A DNA stretch of 64,000 nt from the NCBI GenBank assembly GCA_008729055.1, contig SDUX01000006.1, positions 815,501 to 879,500 on the forward strand. Direction: 5' to 3'. Below, piece after piece: positions 1 to 10,765 of the stretch. The position numbers and the translations under genes were made by a program. Source of the stretch: Pyropia haitanensis (taxonomy: Eukaryota; Rhodophyta; Bangiophyceae; Bangiales; Bangiaceae). The notes beneath the pieces are model-generated. The model was not told the origin of the DNA, searched no databases, and worked only from the letters and a program-made list of their open reading frames with translations. Each line of letters begins with the position of its first letter. Position 1 is the first letter of the stretch.

Positions 1-3000
1 GGTGGTGACGCGGCCGCGTCGGGCGCGGCCGCGGCTGCGGTCGCGGCCGCGGCGCCGGCCGTTGCGGTGGTGGACATGTCCCCGGCGGCGGCGCAGGCGC
101 GCAACTATGTGGTGCTGGAGGACGTGGCGTGCCGGCTGTTGTGTGTGCTCGCGCTCGACCGGTTTGGCGACTATGTGGGCGACGCGGTCGTGGCGCCGGT
201 GCGGGAGACGGCCGCGCAGGCGCTCGCGTCGACCGCGGCGGTGCTCCCACCTGGGCGGGTGTCGGCGCTCCTTGGGTCGGTGCTGGCGCTCGCCACCGCC
301 GCCGCCGTCGGCCGGTGGGAGGTGCGCCACGCGGCGCTGCTCGGCGTGCGCTACCTCTTGGCCGTCCGTGCTGACCTCGCGGCGGTGCTCCTCGCTGACG
401 CGTTCCCCGTGATCGCGGCCGGCCTCCGCGACGATGACGATGACGTGCGGGCGGTCGCGGCCGAGGCCCTTGCACCGGTGGTCGGCCCGCTGACCGCCGC
501 CCTCCCATCGTCCGTGCCGCGGCTGGTGCGGCTACTGTGGGCGACGCTCCTGGACCTGGACGACATTAGCGCGTCGACGGCGAGCGTGCTGCGCCTGCTG
601 GCAGCGCTATCGGCCACGACACCACCGCCGGGCTTTGCGCCTCTGTGGCTCGAGGCGCCAGCTGCGCCTGCCGCGGGCGCCTCGGCGGTCAAGGCCGAGC
701 CCGGCACCGCGGCAGCCAACAGCCTGGACCCAGGCAGTGATCTGGACGATGATGAGGACGGGGCGGATGGAGAGCACACGCTCGGCGGCCTGATGCCCCG
801 CCTGTGGCCCTTTCTCCGCCACACCTCTGCAGACGTGCGGCGAGCGGCGCTGCAGACGCTAGAGTCCCTCGTCTCTGCATCGCTGGCGGCCCCCGACACC
901 TCTGCGCTGGCCGCGGACGTGGCTGCGCAGGCGCTCTCCCGCATCTACGTGTGCCTGTTGCTGGACAACGACGAGACGGCGCTCGCGTCGGCGCGCCGCG
1001 TGTGGCGATCGCTGCTGCTGCACGCGCCGCCGCCGTCGGCGTCGCCGCGTGACGACGCAGAGGCCACGGCGGCGGTTGCGCCCCCCCCCCCGGGCTGGTC
1101 GGCGGGCATTGCCGGCGGCCTCGCGCCGCGCCTGCCCCTGTGGCTCCGCCTCGCCTCGTGCCAGTCGCGCGGGGAGGCGGCGGCCGTCGCGCGCGCGGGA
1201 GACGGCGCCGCCACCCTCACCGCCGTGTCGGCCCGTGCCGCCGCCGCGCGCGCGCGGCGGGCGGCCAAGGCACAAAAGGCCGCCGCCCGCCGCGGCGGCT
1301 CGGCTGCGATCGGCAGCGGCCTCGGCACCACGCTGACTGCGCACGACGCGATCGTCGTTGAGGGGCCAGAGGAGGGACTGCTGATGCAGCTGTCGGCCGC
1401 CGATGCACTCGGCCTGCTCGCCAAGCTCTGGCCGCGGGCGGCCGATGTGCCTCCGCAGCCGGTCGTGGAGGGGGCGTTGCGCCCAGGCGGTGCGGTGGCG
1501 GACGCGATGGAGCGGGCGCTACTGGCCGAGCTGGCCAGCCCGTACGGGTCTGCCCGGCGGGTTGCCTGCCTCGTTGCGCAGGTGTGGGCATCATCTGGGA
1601 CGACGCTGGGGGTTGGCACTGACGGGGACGCGGTCCCGGCGGCCGTCGTGGCCGGCGCGGCCACCGGCAGCTCCGTGTGCCTCCCCACTGCGGTGCGCGC
1701 GTCTGTGGAACGAGAGGTGGTGGCAACCGGTGGCGCAACGGGTGACTGCCTGTTTGCCGAGGTGGGCGCTGCGTCGCCCTCCTTTTTTGCCGACTCCATC
1801 GCCTTGCTGGACGCTGTCCTGTCCATCGTGCCGCTGGCAGAAGTGGCCGCCACGGGCCTGGACGTCGCCGCCGCGCGCGAGGCGTTTCGCCAAGGCCTTG
1901 ACTTTCAGGCGGCGACGACTGCCAAAAAGGGTCGCGGTGCGGCGGCCGCGTCAGCTGCGCCCGCGGCGCCGCTTAGCGCCGAGACGGCAGCGGCGGCGGC
2001 GGCACTGGCGGCCGCCGCGCGGCCGCATGCGTCGCTCGTCGCCACGGCCGCGTACGCGCTGTACGAGGCGCACGCGGCCGCGACGGTCGCCGCGACGCCG
2101 CGGCCCGAGGCGGCGGCGGCCGCGCCGCGCAAGGGCGGCCGTGGTGGCGGCCGCAAGGCCGCCTCGGCCGCGGCGGCGGTGGCGGCCGACGCGGAGCGGC
2201 GACGGGACCTCCTCGACGCGACCCGCCTGCGCGTGCTCGCCGCGATTGGCTACGCGACGATCAAGGCGGGCGGCCTTGCGATTGCGCTCCGCGCGGCGGC
2301 CGCCGCGGCCGTCACCGCCGGCAACGCGCAGCCGCTGCCCGCCCGCGTCGGGCCGCTGATCAAGGCGCTCGTCGCGGCGGTGCGCGCCACCCGGGATGGG
2401 CCGCTGCAGCGTCACGCGGGCGCCGCCGCTGCCGCGCTGGTGCGGCGGCTGGTCGCGGCGGGGATGGAGCGGCCGGCGGCGATGCTGGTCAAGAACCTGG
2501 CCAAGTACCGCACGTCGCGCGACGTGCTGCCGGCGGTGGCGCCCGTAGGGGGGGACGCCGCCGCGGGGGTGGCGGCGTCGATCAGCACGGGCGCCGACGA
2601 GCCCGTCGACGTGCAGTGGCGGGGGGCGGGCATGGCGCTGCGGGCGCTGTGCGTCGCGTTTGGGCGGGACCTCTTTGTGTCGCTGCCGTCGTTGTGGGCG
2701 CTGCTCGCCAGCGCGCTGCAGCCGCCGGCGGATGCTGCTGCCGCCGCCACGCCCGTCCTGTCGGCCGCGGACGCGATGACCGTCCTCCGCACCGTCGTTC
2801 GGGCCGTCCACGCGGACCTGCACCCGTCACTCGCGTCGCTGCTGCCGTCCATTGTGGCCCACACGGCCGTGGCGGCCGAGGCGGCCAGCGCGGCGGCAGG
2901 GTCGTGCCTCGCCGAGATGGTGGCGGCGATGCCCGCGCTGGGCATGCGCGTGGTCGTGCAGCAGCTGCTGCCGCTGCTGGCATCGACGGGTTCGACGGGG

Positions 3001-4348
3001 ACGGCAGCGGCGGACGCGGGGGGGGGGGGGCAGGGGGGGTGGAGGCCTCCCGCCTGGCCGTTGGTGCGCTGCTGACGAGTGCGGGTGGCGGTGGCGCGAA
3101 TGGCGGCGGCGACGCCGCGGCCGGCGCGGCCGCTCGCCGCGGCGCCGCTGCGGCCCTGCGGTGCGTGGTGGACACGATGGACCTGGCGCTGGTGCCGTAC
3201 GCGGCCTTCTTGGTCGTCCCCGTCATGGCGCGGATGGTGGACCACGACGATGGGGTGCGGGCGGCCGCGGCTGGCGTGTTTGGTGTCCTCGTCCGGCTGA
3301 TGCCGCTCGAGGGGGGTGGCGACTCTGCGTCGGGCGACGCGGTGCTGGGCCCCGACCTGGCCGCCCAGCGGGACGAGGCGCGCTCCTTCCTCGGCCAGCT
3401 CCTCGGCACCGCGCCGCGGTCGCACTACGCGCTGCCCGTGGCGGTCCACGGCGACGTGACGCTACGGCGGTACCAGCAAGAGTGCCTCGACTGGTTGGCG
3501 TTCCTCCACCGGTACGGCCTCCACGGGGCGCTGTGCGATGACATGGGCCTCGGCAAGACGCTGATGACGCTGTGCATGATTGCGGGTGACCACCACACCC
3601 AACGCGCTGACATTCGTGCGGGGCGAGCCGTCGGCCCGCCCCGCGCGTCGCTGGTGGTGTGCCCGAGCACGCTCGTCGCGCACTGGGGCCAAGAGGCGGC
3701 CCGCTTCTTCCCGCACGTCTTTGACAAGGTGCTCCTGTACGCGGGGCCGCCCAAGGAGCGCGCGCGGCTGCGGCGGGCGGCGGCCGCTGCCACGGGCGGC
3801 GTTGGGAGCCCGCTCGCCGCGGCGTCGCTGGTGGTGACCTCGTATGATGTGTTGGCGAACGACCTGGTCCATTTTACGTCGCTGTCGTGGAGCTACGTGG
3901 CCCTCGACGAGGGGCACGTGATTAAGAACCCGCGGACCAAGGCCGCGGCGGCGGTCCGGTCGGTCGCGGCATCCCACCGGCTGGTGCTGACGGGGACGCC
4001 CATCCAAAACACGGTGCTGGAGCTGTGGTCCATTTTTGACTTCCTCATGCCGGGCTTTTTGGGCACCGAGCGCTCCTTCCGCGACGCGTACGCCAAGCCC
4101 ATCCTCGCGTCACGGGAGCTCAAGGTGGGGGAGCGCGAGCGGGAGCGCGGCCTCCTCGCCATGGAGGCCCTCCACCGGCAGGTGCTGCCGTTTGTGCTGC
4201 GGCGCATGAAGGAGGACGTGCTGTCGGAGCTGCCGCCCAAGATCATCCAAGACTACTCGTGCGAGCTGACCCCGTTGCAGGTGCGGCTGTACGAGGACTT
4301 TTCCAAGAACGTGCTCGCTACGGGGCTCCCTCCGTCGACGACGGCGGC

Positions 4349-4390
<42 letters not shown>

Positions 4391-4631
4391 GGGCACCAAG
4401 GGCAAGGGTGCCGCGGCGCCCGCGGCCAAGCGCAGCCCGTTTGCGCTCCAGGCGCTCCAGTACCTGCGGCGGCTGTGCAGCCACCCGCGGCTGGTGCTGT
4501 CGGACAAACACCCCGAGCTGCCGGCGGTGCGCAAGGAGCTGGCCGCGGCGGGCCAGTCGTTGACCGACGTGGCGATGAGCGCCAAGCTGATTGCGCTGCA
4601 GAGCATCCTGACCGACTGTGGGATTGGGGTG

Positions 4632-4675
<44 letters not shown>

Positions 4676-5465
4676 GTCCAGCGGCGGTGTTGACGACGTG
4701 GCTGGCGGCGGCGCCGGCCGGGGCGGCCACCGGGCGCTGGTGTTTGCGCAGCTCAAGCCGATGCTGGACATTGTCGAGGCGGACCTCTTCCGCGCGGCCA
4801 TGCCTGGCGTGTCGTACCTGCGGCTGGACGGGTCGGTGGAGGCGTCCAAGCGGCAGTCGATCGCGACGCGCTTCAACGCCGACCCGAGCATCGACGTGCT
4901 GCTGTTGACGACGCACGTGGGTGGCCTCGGCCTCAACCTGACGGGCGCGGATGTGGTCATCTTTCTGGAGCACGACTACAACCCTGCCAAGGACCTCCAG
5001 GCGATGGACCGGGCGCACCGGCTGGGCCAGAAGCGCGTCGTCAATGTGTACCGGCTGATCACGCGGGGGACGCTGGAGGAGAAGATTATGAACGTGCAGC
5101 GCTTCAAGACGCACGTCGCCAACACGGTGGTCAACCGGGAGAACAGCTCGCTGCAGTCGATGAACACGTCGGAGCTGCTCAACCTGTTCAAGATTGAGGG
5201 CGGCGGCGGCGGCGGTGGCGCCGCCGGGGGGGGGGACGCGGCCGGCGGCTCCGCCGCCGCGGCAACGGCGGCCGACGGCGGTGGCGCGGCCGCCGGGCTG
5301 GGCGGTGGCCTCAAGGCCGCCCTCGAGGGCATTGGCGACCTGTGGGACGACGCGCAGTACGCGGACGAGTACAGTATGGACGGCTTCCTCGACGGCTTTG
5401 GAGGGGGGGTGGGGGGGGGGGCCGCCAAGGGGGGGGGTGCGGGCGCCGCCGGTGCGGCGCAGTGA
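1..5465 (+). CDS. MOT1: Mot1/BTAF1 TBP-removing Swi2/Snf2 ATPase, 5' end outside window
   Basis: Mot1/BTAF1 removes TATA-binding protein from DNA using ATP. The frame is open from base 1, so the N-terminus lies outside the window. The first 3 kb is an Ala-rich HEAT-repeat region; the stretch at 110-480 (CRLLCVLALDRFGDYV, PVRETAAQ, WEVRHAALLG) resembles BTAF1 closely. The ATPase lobe starts near 3470: Walker A DMGLGKT at about 3540-3560, a DEGH box at 3906-3917 (DEGH rather than DEAH is typical of Mot1), LTGTPIQN near 3990. Lobe 2 has LRLDGSV, GGLGLNLTGAD and DRAHRLGQKR near 5005-5036, followed by the Mot1-type tail ENSSLQSMNTSELLNLF and LWDDAQYADEYSMDGFLDG; stop at 5463-5465. Two poly-Gly inserts sit between the lobes. 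The frame moves from frame 1 to frame 3 in a G run at 3018-3030, so one base is missing or two are extra there. The family call is very safe; the N-terminal boundary is not visible. Confidence 0.95.
3018..3030 (+). other. G13 run where the MOT1 reading frame switches
   Basis: Thirteen G residues (a second run of seven follows at 3033-3039). Upstream, HEAT-type protein reads in frame 1 and would stop at 3073-3075. Downstream, HEAT and ATPase protein reads in frame 3. A +1 or -2 length change in this run restores one continuous protein, so a homopolymer length error is the simplest reading. Confidence 0.7.
4355..4673 (+). repeat. Two (GGC)n poly-Gly tracts inside the MOT1 ATPase
   Basis: Pure GGC tracts at about 4355-4384 and 4635-4673 encode runs of roughly 10 to 14 glycines. 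They flank the segment QALQYLRRLCSHPRLVL at the start of lobe 2, so they fall in the inter-lobe linker and do not break a catalytic motif. Confidence 0.85.
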
Positions 5466-6154
5466 TGCGGGAGGGGAGGGGGGGGGGAGGGGGAGGTGGG
5501 GGTGCGGTTGGTGGTGGAGGGTAGGGGGGGGGGGGGGGGGGGCGGCAGCGCGTGCCATGGTCTGTACAGGCGCCCCACGGTTCATCTCTTTTTGCCGCGT
5601 GGCTCTCGTCCCCCCCCCTGACCGCCCACTCTTTTCTTTGCCGAGCGCGCGTGGCGCCCGCGACCGGCCGCAGCCGTGGAGCGCGGCGCGGCAGCGGCCG
5701 CGGTAGCCGCCGCCCACCCGGCCGCGCCGGTGGCCACGCCCGCGTCGACCGTGGCGGCCGCGCCGGCGGCGGCGGCGGCGGCGACCGCGACGGCGGGGCG
5801 GCGGCCGCCGCCGTCACGGCGGTCGCGGCGCGTCGCGGCGGCGTCGGCGGCCGCCGCCGCTCCATTGGGCGCCACGGCCGCCGCGGGCACTCCGCCCCCT
5901 CCCTGCCATCGCGTGTGCACGCCATAGAATATACATGGGCGTGTACCGTATTGCCCGTCGGGCTGCCGCGCCGACGCGGCCGGCCGTTGGCGACCACGCC
6001 CGTGGCGGGCGCGTGCCTCCAACCCCCCCCCCCCCCCCACCAAGACACCTCCGCCCACTCCTCCACCGCCGTCCACCAGCCCCAGACGCACCCCCCCCCC
6101 CCCCCCCCGCACGCCCCGCACCCCCTCCCCCCCCCCCCCCCCCCCCTCCCCCCC
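5466..6154. other. Convergent spacer between MOT1 and the CXC gene
   Basis: G-rich just after the MOT1 stop (G run near 5524-5542), then GC-rich sequence, a short AT-richer patch at 5926-5942, and C-rich runs to 6150. Long open frames exist on both strands but are low-complexity Ala/Arg/Pro/Gly. No gene is supported. It should contain the 3' ends of both flanking transcripts. Confidence 0.5.
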
Positions 6155-6453
6155 TCACGCCCAATACGCCGCGGCCGGCACCGCCCGCCGCACCCGCTTG
6201 CGGGTGCTGCTCAGAATCCGCGGCCGCACCCGCCGCGCCGACCCCGCCGGCGTCGCGGGCGACGCGCCCCCCCCCGCCGCCGCCACCCCGCCGCCGCCGC
6301 CGCCGCCGGCCGCCGCCGCTACCGCCGCGGCGGCGGGCGACAGCGCACACGGCGCCGCCGCGGCGGCGGCGGCGGCGGCGGCCGCCGCCGCCGTGGCCGC
6401 CGACGTGGACGCGGCCGCCGTGGCGGGGGTGACGACCGACAGGGCGGGCGAGT

Positions 6454-6502
<49 letters not shown>

Positions 6503-7061
6503 GCCGCCACCGCCGCCACCGCCACCGCTGCTGCCGCCAGCCGCCGCGGCGGCGACGGCCGCCATCCCCGGCGGCGGCGGCGGCACGGGTGCGGCCGCCG
6601 CCACCGCGGCGGGTGCGCCGCCGCCGCCGCCGGCCGGTGGTGGCGGCGGTGGTGGCGGCGGCGGCGGGGGTGGCGGGCGGCCCGCCGCGGCCGCCGGCGG
6701 CGCGCGCCACGACTCGAGGACGAGCGCGCGCCACGCGTTCCCCCCCCCCCCACCCCCCCACCGTCGGTGGCGGCGGCGGCGGCGGCGGTCGCCGGCCGCG
6801 CCGCGGCGGCCGCCGCCGGCGACACCGCCGCGGCGGGTGGCCAAGGCGGCGGCGGCGGGAGCCCCGCAGAGGGGGGGAGCGGGGGGGGGGGCGGCGGCAG
6901 GGGGGGGGGGGGGGGAGCAGCCGCAGCAGCAGCGCCGTTGGCGTCACGCCCGCCGCCGCCGCGGCGGCGGTCGCCGCCGCCGCGGCGGCGGTCGCCGCCG
7001 CCGCCGTCGGGTGGGGGGGGGGGGGGGGGGGGGGGGCGGCTGGCCGCCGCCGGCCGCCGCC

Positions 7062-7100
<39 letters not shown>

Positions 7101-7250
7101 CGCCGCGGGCGGGAGGCGGCCGCCGCGGCTGGCGGTGGCGGCGGCGGTGGGGGGGGGGGGGGGGCGGCGGCGGCGCCGCGGGCGGGCCGCCGCCGCCGTG
7201 GGGCGGCCGCCGCCGCCGCCGGCGGTGGTGGCCGTGCCGCCGCTGGCGTG

Positions 7251-7287
<37 letters not shown>

Positions 7288-8351
7288 CAGCGGCGGCGCC
7301 ATTCTGGCACCCCGCCGGCCCATCACACGCGCACCCCCCCCCACACGCCCTGCCCGCGTGGAGGCACCCGCAGTAGCGCTTGGCACACCCCTTGCGGCAG
7401 TAGCACCGTCGGCCGCCGGCGGCGGCGACCACGCGCCCACCAACAGCGGCGGCGGCGACCGCGGCTGCCGCCACGGGGGGGCGGGGGGGGCAAGCGCCGC
7501 CGCCGCCACCCGCGGCGGCGGCGGGAAGAGCGCCCGCGCGGTCGTTGCCGCGGCGGGCGTGGCGGCGGCGACCGCCGCGGCCGCCGCCGCCGCCGCCGCC
7601 GCCCACACCGTCCGCGGGGTGCCGCCGCCGCCGCTGCTGCCGCCGCCGCCGCCGCCGCCGCGGCCGCCGTGGCCGCCGCGGTCGGTGCCGCCGGCGCGGG
7701 CGGCGGCGGCGAGCCACGCGGCAATGCCGGGGGAGAGGGGGGCGTCGAGGTCGACTTCGGGCGCGGGGGGGGGGGGCGGCGGTGGGGGGGGGGGGGGGGG
7801 GGGGGGGTGCACGAGGGCGCCCCGCCTGCCGCTGGGGCGGGGGGGGGGGGGTCCGCCGTGGGGGGGGGGGGCAGCAGGGGGGATGCCGCGCGCGCCGCCG
7901 CTGGCGGCGGGGGGGCGCTCGGGGGGGGTGGTGGTGGTGCCGCCGCCGCCGCCGCCCGCGCCTGGCGCTTGGCCGGCCGCCCCCCCCCCCCCCCCCCCCC
8001 CCCCCCCGCCGTTGCCGCCGCCGCCGCCCCCCGCCACGCCACGCTCGCAGCGGGCGGCGGAGCCGCCGGCGTGGCGCCGCCACCGCCGCCCCACTGCGGG
8101 GGTGCCGCCACCGCCGCCGGCGCCGGCGGCGGCGGGGGGGGGGGGGGGGGGGATGCCGCCACCGCCGCCGCGGCGGCCGACGTGGCGGCGGTGGTGGTGG
8201 TGGTGGCGGTGGTGGTGGTGGCGGCGGCGGCGGCGGCAGCGGCGGCGGCCGCCGCCGCCGCCGCCGCCGCCGCGGGCGCGCGCCGCTTGAGCGGCCGCCG
8301 CCGCGCCGGCCGCGCGTGGCGGCGCCCCCCCCCCCCCCCCCACCCCCCCCC

Positions 8352-8389
<38 letters not shown>

Positions 8390-8490
8390 CGTCGTGGCCG
8401 ACGCGGTCATGGACGCTGCCGCCGGCGGTGCCGGTGGCGCCGCCGCCGCGGCCAGCGCCGGTGCGGGGGGGGTGGCGGCGGGCGACGCGG

Positions 8491-8537
<47 letters not shown>

Positions 8538-8662
8538 GGGCAGGCGCGGCCACCAACGGGCGCCGCCGCCGGGGCGGCGGCGGCGGCGGCGGCGGCGGCG
8601 GCCCCTTCCGACGTGACGGGCGTCGTCGGCACCGCGGTGGCCCCCCCCGCCGGCGTTGCCCA

Positions 8663-8698
<36 letters not shown>

Positions 8699-8980
8699 GC
8701 CGGCCGCCGCCGCGGCCGCGGTCGTTGCCGCCACGGCGGTGACGGCCGCCGCGGCGGCCGGCAGCGGCGGCGGCGGCGGCGGGGGTGTGCCGTGGAGGGC
8801 GGCGGCGGCGGCGGCGGCGGCGGCCGCGTCGGCGGGCGTCACCGCCTCCCCGTCGAGGGGTAGGTCCGCGAGCAGCCCCGCCGCGGGCTCCCCGTACAGC
8901 GCCGCGACGCCGCCGCCGCCGCCGCCGCCGTCGTTGCCGTCCGCGTCGGCGGGGGCGGGGAAGAGCACCGACGGCGCGAG

Positions 8981-9014
<34 letters not shown>

Positions 9015-9671
9015 ACGGTGCCACCGGCAGGGGCGTAGCGGGGCGTCCAGCACCGGCGGGGCGTCGTCACGGCCGCCGGCACCCCCCCTAGCGGGTCGGC
9101 CAGCGCGCGCTCCGCGGCGGTCGTCCCCCCCCCCGGGGCGTGGCGTACCCCCCCCCCCCACCGGCTGCCCTCCCCCCCCCCCCCCCCCCGCCCCCCGCCC
9201 CCGTGCCGGGCTCACCAGCCAGTCGTCCACCGCAAAGAGCCGCCCCCCCCGGCGTGCCGACGCCGGGGTGAGGGCGACGGGCGCCCCCCCCCCCACCCCC
9301 CCCCCCCCCCCCACCCCCCCCCGCCCACGCCGCCACGCCGCGGGCCGGGCGGCGACACGAGAAAGTCCTCCACCTTGAACCGCGCCGCCGCGACGCGCGA
9401 GACGGGCGTCGCCGGCAGCGACGGGCTGCCACACCCAAACGCGCCGCCGCCGCCACCACCACCACCACCACCACCACCACCACCACCACCACCACCGCCA
9501 ACGGCGGTGGGGCCTGGACCGACGGCGGCGGCCGCCCAGGCGGCGTCGGCCGCGTAGGGCGGTGCGACCGGAAAGAAGGGGTCGACGCTGCCCGCGGCGG
9601 CGGCGGCGGCGGCGCCCGGCGGGCGGTGGCGGCCACCGCCCGGCGGTGGGGGCGTTGCGGATAGGAGCGCC

Positions 9672-9706
<35 letters not shown>

Positions 9707-9985
9707 AGAGGGCGGGCCAAAGAGGTCCCCGTCGCTCTCGTCTGACGCGTGCAGGTCCGACGCGTCGACGCGGAGGGCGTCGAGGCCGCACCCGCCGCCG
9801 GCGGCGGCGGCGGCGGCGCCGCCGCCGCCGCCGGCGTGGCCGCCGCAGCGGGCGGTGGCGCCGCGGGCGTCGGCGGTGGTGGCAAGGTCGGCGAGCGGGA
9901 GGGGGAGTGGCAGCGGGAGGCCGCCGCCGGGCACGTCGTCGGGGGTGAGCTGGGAGAGGAAGGGGTCCATATCGGCGGGCAGCAT
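6155..9985 (-). CDS. CXC-domain (tesmin/TSO1/LIN54-type) protein, several frame switches
   Basis: The start is the ATG at 9983-9985 (MLPADMDPFLSQLTPDD). The N-terminal part is acidic and Ser/Asp-containing (DASDLHASDESDGDLFGP), with two related short motifs near 9370 (RFKVEDFLVSPP) and 9230 (RLFAVDDWLVSPA). Long Gly, Ala and Pro runs follow, then one cysteine-rich CXC domain at 7301-7405. CXC proteins are sequence-specific DNA-binding factors (DREAM/MuvB LIN54, plant TSO1/TCX), so a nuclear role is likely. The reading frame changes at least near 9290, between 9080 and 9210, and again between 6740 and 7040, always in G/C runs. The proposed end, RRAVPAAAYWA and a stop at 6155-6157, is chosen because Ser/Thr-containing protein (SPALSVVTPAT) continues to that point. 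The domain is firm; the exact chain is not. No second CXC copy was found. Confidence 0.6.
7301..7405 (-). other. CXC zinc-binding domain
   Basis: Reads CYCRKGCAKRYCGC, then HAGRAC, GCAC and GCQN, giving nine cysteines as expected for a Zn3Cys9 cluster, with the conserved Tyr before the fourth Cys and a final Asn. Spacing differs slightly from the usual family: three residues rather than four between Cys2 and Cys3, and five rather than two between the last two Cys. Confidence 0.85.
9461..9496. repeat. (CCA)n microsatellite
   Basis: A pure CCA repeat. On the minus strand it encodes part of the long Gly run just upstream of AFGCGSPSLPATP in the CXC gene. Confidence 0.8.
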
Positions 9986-10732
9986 CGTAACGGTGGTGGC
10001 GGCGATGGTCTTGGGAGGTGGGAGGGGCAGGCAAGTCGGGGAGGGGGGGGGGGGTGGGGGGGGGGGGGAGCAGGGGTGTTGGTGGACGGAATCGGTGCAC
10101 GGCAATGGAACCTGGAAGGGGTGGGGGAGGGGGCGGCGGGGAGACGATTGCAGACGGAGCCCGCCGCGGACTGCCAAGCGGATGCGGGTGCCCGCAGCGT
10201 AGGGGCGGCGGCGTGGCGGCGGAGATTGCCGCGCCGGCAGACGGGGGGGGGACGCGCGCGCGCGGCGAGCGCACCGTCGCCGCCGCGGCGCGGGCGGCTC
10301 GCCGCGGCGTGCGCGCGTCGCGGCCGGCGCGTCACGGCCGCCGGCGGCGGAGCGGCGGCCGCCGCGACCGACCGCCGCGGCGACCGGCCGCCGCCGCCGC
10401 GGGGCGACCGGCGGCGGCGGCGGGTCCCCCCCCCCGGGTGGACCCGCCGCCCCCGCACCGCCGGCGGTGGCAGCGGCGGTAGCGCGCCCGCCGCCGCCGC
10501 CGACGCGGCGGCGCGCCAGCGGCGGCGGTCGGCGGGCTCCCCCCCCCCCCCCCCACACGCCCCCCAACCCACCCCCCCCTGCCCCCTCCCGGCGGCGCGC
10601 TCGCCCAGTCCACCAGCCCGCACCAAACGCGCCGCGACTGGCGGCCGCCGCTTGCGCCAGCCGCCCCGTCGGCACGTGCGCAGCGGTGGGGGGGGGGGGC
10701 GGGGAGTGGGCGGCTGGGCGGCCGGGCGGACG

Positions 10733-10765
<33 letters not shown>

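Noticed and set aside
5552..8290. A 912-codon open frame on the plus strand
   Set aside because: Only Arg, Gly, Pro and Ala runs; it is antisense to the CXC gene and stays open because GC-rich DNA lacks stop codons.
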